15,480 nt of DNA, taken from Leptospira alstonii serovar Sichuan str. 79601 (GTDB taxonomy: Bacteria; Spirochaetota; Leptospiria; Leptospirales; Leptospiraceae). The notes beneath the pieces are model-generated. The model saw only the letters and a list, made by a program, of their open reading frames with translations, ran no database searches and was not told where the DNA came from. How positions within the stretch are numbered: the stretch's first letter is position 1; every line of letters starts with the position of its first letter. Location of the stretch: the NCBI RefSeq assembly GCF_000347175.1, contig NZ_ANIK01000121.1, positions 1-15,480 of the forward strand. The letters are read 5' to 3'. The position numbers were made by a program, and so were the translations under genes. Shown one piece after another: positions 9,966 through 15,480 of the stretch.

Positions 9966-9993
9966 TCTGTATCGGGATACAGACGAATGTCAA
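9966..9993 (-). promoter_or_regulatory. vapBC promoter with palindromic operator candidate
   Basis: TCTGTATC (9966-9973) and GATACAGA (9976-9983) form a perfect 8-bp palindrome with a 2-base centre, ending 7 bases upstream of the vapB ATG. On the minus strand a consensus TTGACA (9993-9988) precedes it, and ACAGAT (9970-9965) at 17-base spacing is a weak -10. The palindrome would fill the promoter spacer, the usual place for a VapBC autorepression site. Confidence 0.6.
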
Positions 9994-10109
9994 TAAGAAA
10001 AGGAGAGCCGCCCCGCCGAAAACGAAACGGTTTCGTCGTCGTTCCGAAGACGGAAACGTGCCGATTTGCGCTTAAAAAAATTCTTGAATACTCGCTTCTT
10101 GCGGCAAAA

Positions 10110-10925
<816 letters not shown>

Positions 10926-10934
10926 AAGGGAAGT

Positions 10935-11357
10935 ATGGAAACCAGAAGTATTATCAAGGAATTTCAGTTCGACTATCCTCTGATGAGAGTTTGGAACGCG
11001 GTCACCGTAAACGAAGAGTTGATTCACTGGCTCGCGGATAAGGTCACGGGTCGTCCGAAAGAAGGAGCTGACTTCGCTTGGACGTGGAAACTCGGAATGG
11101 AAGGGGATCTTACGACGAACGGAATTTATAAAAAGATAATACCTTTAAAAGAATTGATACTACTTTGGCAGAATCATCCCGCGGGTGACATCGAATTGAA
11201 GTTGGAGTTTCATTCTTTGGGCGAGACTTCTTCCAAACTGGTACTTACGAATTCGGGTTATCCGGTAGGCGATAAGTATGACGTTTGGGTCGAAGCCGCT
11301 TCCGAAGGTTGGGAAGAAGAAGGGAAACATTTGAAAGATTACCTAAAAAAATCTTGA
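10935..11357 (+). CDS. AHSA1/SRPBCC (START-like) domain protein
   Basis: The 140-residue protein matches the AHSA1 branch of the helix-grip fold: it opens with the typical beta strand, then YPLMRVWNAVTVNEELIHWLAD, where the tryptophan and the EELIHWL helix are family hallmarks. It ends with GWEEEGKHLKDYL, the C-terminal helix that caps the pocket. Such proteins bind small hydrophobic ligands or act as stress or co-chaperone factors; most bacterial ones have no known role. A good ribosome site (AGGGAAG) precedes ATG 10935. The 9-base gap from the dehydrogenase indicates an operon. Confidence 0.88.
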   Translation: METRSIIKEFQFDYPLMRVWNAVTVNEELIHWLADKVTGRPKEGADFAWTWKLGMEGDLTTNGIYKKIIPLKELILLWQNHPAGDIELKLEFHSLGETSSKLVLTNSGYPVGDKYDVWVEAASEGWEEEGKHLKDYLKKS

Positions 11358-11419
11358 ACGTGCAAGGCCTCTAAAAAAGATGGTAAAAGGAACCTATTTA
11401 GGAAAGGTGATTTTTACCT

Positions 11420-11791
<372 letters not shown>

Positions 11792-11826
11792 TTTCATTTG
11801 ACAGCTTCCCGTATCTCAAAGAACCT

Positions 11827-11857
11827 GAGCCGGTGTTTTTACCGGCTCTTCTTCCTT
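11827..11857 (+). terminator. Rho-independent terminator
   Basis: GAGCCGGT (11827-11834) and ACCGGCTC (11841-11848) form a perfect 8-bp GC-rich stem with loop GTTTTT, followed by a T-rich tract (TTCTTCCTT). It ends the 10110-11791 group. The downstream gene starts 50 bases later, so it needs its own promoter or readthrough. Confidence 0.85.
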
Positions 11858-11906
11858 CAAATTCCAAAGATCAAATATATCGAGCGGCTTTTGTTCGGAG
11901 AATCCC

Positions 11907-12974
<1,068 letters not shown>

Positions 12975-13049
12975 ATTTCCGGGAACGTTCTTGTTTAACT
13001 TGATTCGCCGTAGAAAAAAAGCGGGGATCAATCTCCATCCTTCGTCGAA

Positions 13050-13073
13050 GGTCCGATCGTTTTTGAATCGGCC
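13050..13073 (+). terminator. Imperfect hairpin after the DUF1574-like gene (weak)
   Basis: CCGAT (13053-13057) pairs with ATCGG (13067-13071), extended by GG/CC across a one-base bulge, around a 9-base loop. No T-run follows. It lies in the 193-base gap before the lipoprotein gene; a TTGACT near 13108 may belong to that gene's promoter, but no good -10 is visible. Confidence 0.3.
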
Positions 13074-13148
13074 TAACTCGCATCCGTCCGTGATTTCGGA
13101 ATTTCTTGACTTTTAAATTCGGCTCGTTAACGTTTGCGGGAAGTTCGC

Positions 13149-14487
<1,339 letters not shown>

Positions 14488-14513
14488 TTCCGCCCGTTCA
14501 CCGATAATATCAT

Positions 14514-15122
14514 ATGAACACTGAAAACTCTTCCCGATCCTTTTGGAAGCGCGATCTGGCGATTTTTTTTCCCACAGCGATTTTGTTTTTTATTCTGGGT
14601 TTTATCCCGAGAACCTGCGGTTCGGGTATTCAAAGAACCGCAAAGGTGACGTATAACGGATCTTTTACGCAAGGGCTTCTCGTATCCATCGATCAAAAAA
14701 CGTTGAAGATCGCTGACCCGGATCAGGAAATTCCTACGGACCTGGTCGAAAAGATAGAATTTTTATCCGAAGAAAAATCCTCCGACGAACTTTCCGCAAA
14801 CGATAAACTTTTCGTAGGCACGTATCAACTGAACGTCGGTCCGCACAAAGGCACGCTTCAATTTTTCGGAGGAAAGAACGGAAAACTCTACGGAGTTTTA
14901 AAATTCTCAAACTGGGGAAAGGGCAAACCCGAATTCCTCGGAGGAGTTTTTACAAAAGGGAATCAAATTCAATTCGTCCGTTCCTGTGTCGGCGTGAAAT
15001 GTTCCGACATCGGAAGTAACGTTCCGTTCTCGCAAAAATATACGGGAGTTTTGGAAGGCCGATCGATTTCGGGAACGTATCGGGGAAACAACAGTTCCGG
15101 CAATTGGGACGCAAAACGATAA
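14514..15122 (+). CDS. Hypothetical membrane-anchored protein
   Basis: I do not recognise this 202-residue protein. A basic N-terminus and one hydrophobic segment (about 14-31, [18 protein letters not shown]) anchor it in the inner membrane; no lipobox is seen, although Cys35 follows soon after. The outside part is beta-rich, with glycine-turn patterns ([47 protein letters not shown]) that suggest a small beta-barrel or sandwich. Two cysteines (about 157 and 162) could pair. It starts 26 bases after the MORN lipoprotein without a clear ribosome site; the two may be co-transcribed and act together at the envelope, but that is inference. Confidence 0.75.
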   Translation: MNTENSSRSFWKRDLAIFFPTAILFFILGFIPRTCGSGIQRTAKVTYNGSFTQGLLVSIDQKTLKIADPDQEIPTDLVEKIEFLSEEKSSDELSANDKLFVGTYQLNVGPHKGTLQFFGGKNGKLYGVLKFSNWGKGKPEFLGGVFTKGNQIQFVRSCVGVKCSDIGSNVPFSQKYTGVLEGRSISGTYRGNNSSGNWDAKR

Positions 15123-15153
15123 CGGGAAACGTTTTTTCGAGTTACGTTTGAAT

Positions 15154-15270
15154 GGCGCCTCGAACCTTTGCGCTGCGCTCAAAAGTTCGACCGCGCTCTG
15201 CCGCGACTTCGCCTAACGGCTCCGGTTCTTCGAACCGCGTTCCGCGTCGCTCGGATCGCTGGCGCCGTTA
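15154..15270. repeat. Structured intergenic element with nested inverted repeats
   Basis: The 358 bases after 15122 hold no convincing gene; an 86-codon open frame (15152-15412) is low-complexity and unsupported. This stretch is bounded by GGCGCC at 15154-15159 and 15261-15266. TAACGGC (15214-15220) pairs with GCCGTTA (15264-15270). Inside are two hairpins: TCGAAC/GTTCGA (15160-15165 with 15185-15190, extended by TTT/AAA and GCG/CGC) and CGGTTC/GAACCG (15223-15228 with 15232-15237). It looks like a dispersed intergenic repeat or a structured RNA, but only one copy is in the window. Confidence 0.45.
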
Positions 15271-15326
15271 CTTGGATCTGAAGATCAATCTGTCGGAATT
15301 ACGACAATCCTCCGTGATATGCGAGC

Positions 15327-15361
15327 CCCGCCCGTGTTTGGGTGGTGGGGCGGGAGGTGGG
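15327..15361 (+). other. Hairpin overlapping a G-quadruplex motif
   Basis: CCCGCCC (15327-15333) pairs with GGGCGGG (15348-15354) around a 14-base loop. The 3' arm is also part of four G-runs on the plus strand: 15340-15342, 15347-15350, 15352-15354 and 15359-15361, with loops of 4, 1 and 4. The two folds use the same bases and exclude each other. It follows the last gene by about 200 bases and has no clean T-run. Confidence 0.55.
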
Positions 15362-15376
15362 AAAGGCTCGGGAGGC

Positions 15377-15416
<40 letters not shown>

Positions 15417-15480
15417 CTCCATTCTTGTCGGAACACTTGCGTTTTATTGTATGTAATGTAAAGTCCTAACCTCTAAATCT

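Noticed and set aside
11798..11803. TTGACA as promoter for the DUF1574-like gene
   Set aside because: No acceptable -10 at 16-18 bases, and it lies before the terminator at 11827.

Overview
The window looks like a chromosomal segment of a Leptospira-type spirochaete. The evidence is a Leptospira-restricted protein family (DUF1574-like), a MORN-repeat lipoprotein with a relaxed spirochaetal lipobox, an IS110-family (IS1533-like) transposase, and moderate G+C protein genes. Species cannot be fixed from this sequence alone. No rRNA, tRNA or CRISPR array was seen.

Layout. 1-~838 (minus): the 5' part of an IS110-family element, cut by the window edge. Its non-coding left end (about 600-838) folds into an ordered series of hairpins and is a candidate bridge RNA. 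893-1996 (minus): an outer-membrane beta-barrel that I read as an omptin-like protease with its D-x-D and D-x-H active-site motifs. 1997-2192: a divergent promoter region with two palindromes and a G-quadruplex motif. 2193-4432 (plus): parA-parB-flavin reductase, apparently one operon. 4433-4746: a convergent intergenic region with a 19-bp hairpin and a separate 13-bp inverted repeat. 4747-5919 (minus): an acyltransferase-3 membrane protein. 6006-9130 (plus): a stand-alone cyclic-nucleotide-binding domain, then a short-chain dehydrogenase overlapping a low-molecular-weight tyrosine phosphatase, then a type II NADH dehydrogenase. 9379-9958 (minus): a VapBC toxin-antitoxin pair with a palindromic operator candidate. 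10110-11791 (plus): a second short-chain dehydrogenase, an AHSA1/SRPBCC protein and a small unknown protein, closed by a clear terminator. 11907-15122 (plus): a DUF1574/SGNH-like membrane-anchored protein, a MORN-repeat lipoprotein and a membrane-anchored unknown. 15123-15480: no gene, but strongly structured DNA including a G-quadruplex motif that overlaps a hairpin.

How the genes relate. The ParAB pair should serve DNA partitioning; the linked flavin reductase has no obvious functional link. Several products point to the cell envelope (omptin-like barrel, acyltransferase, DUF1574 protein, lipoprotein, anchored unknown), but they do not form one operon. The most novel-looking signals are the candidate bridge RNA, which carries a 9-nt match to the DNA flanking the element, and the omptin-like protease outside the usual enterobacterial setting.
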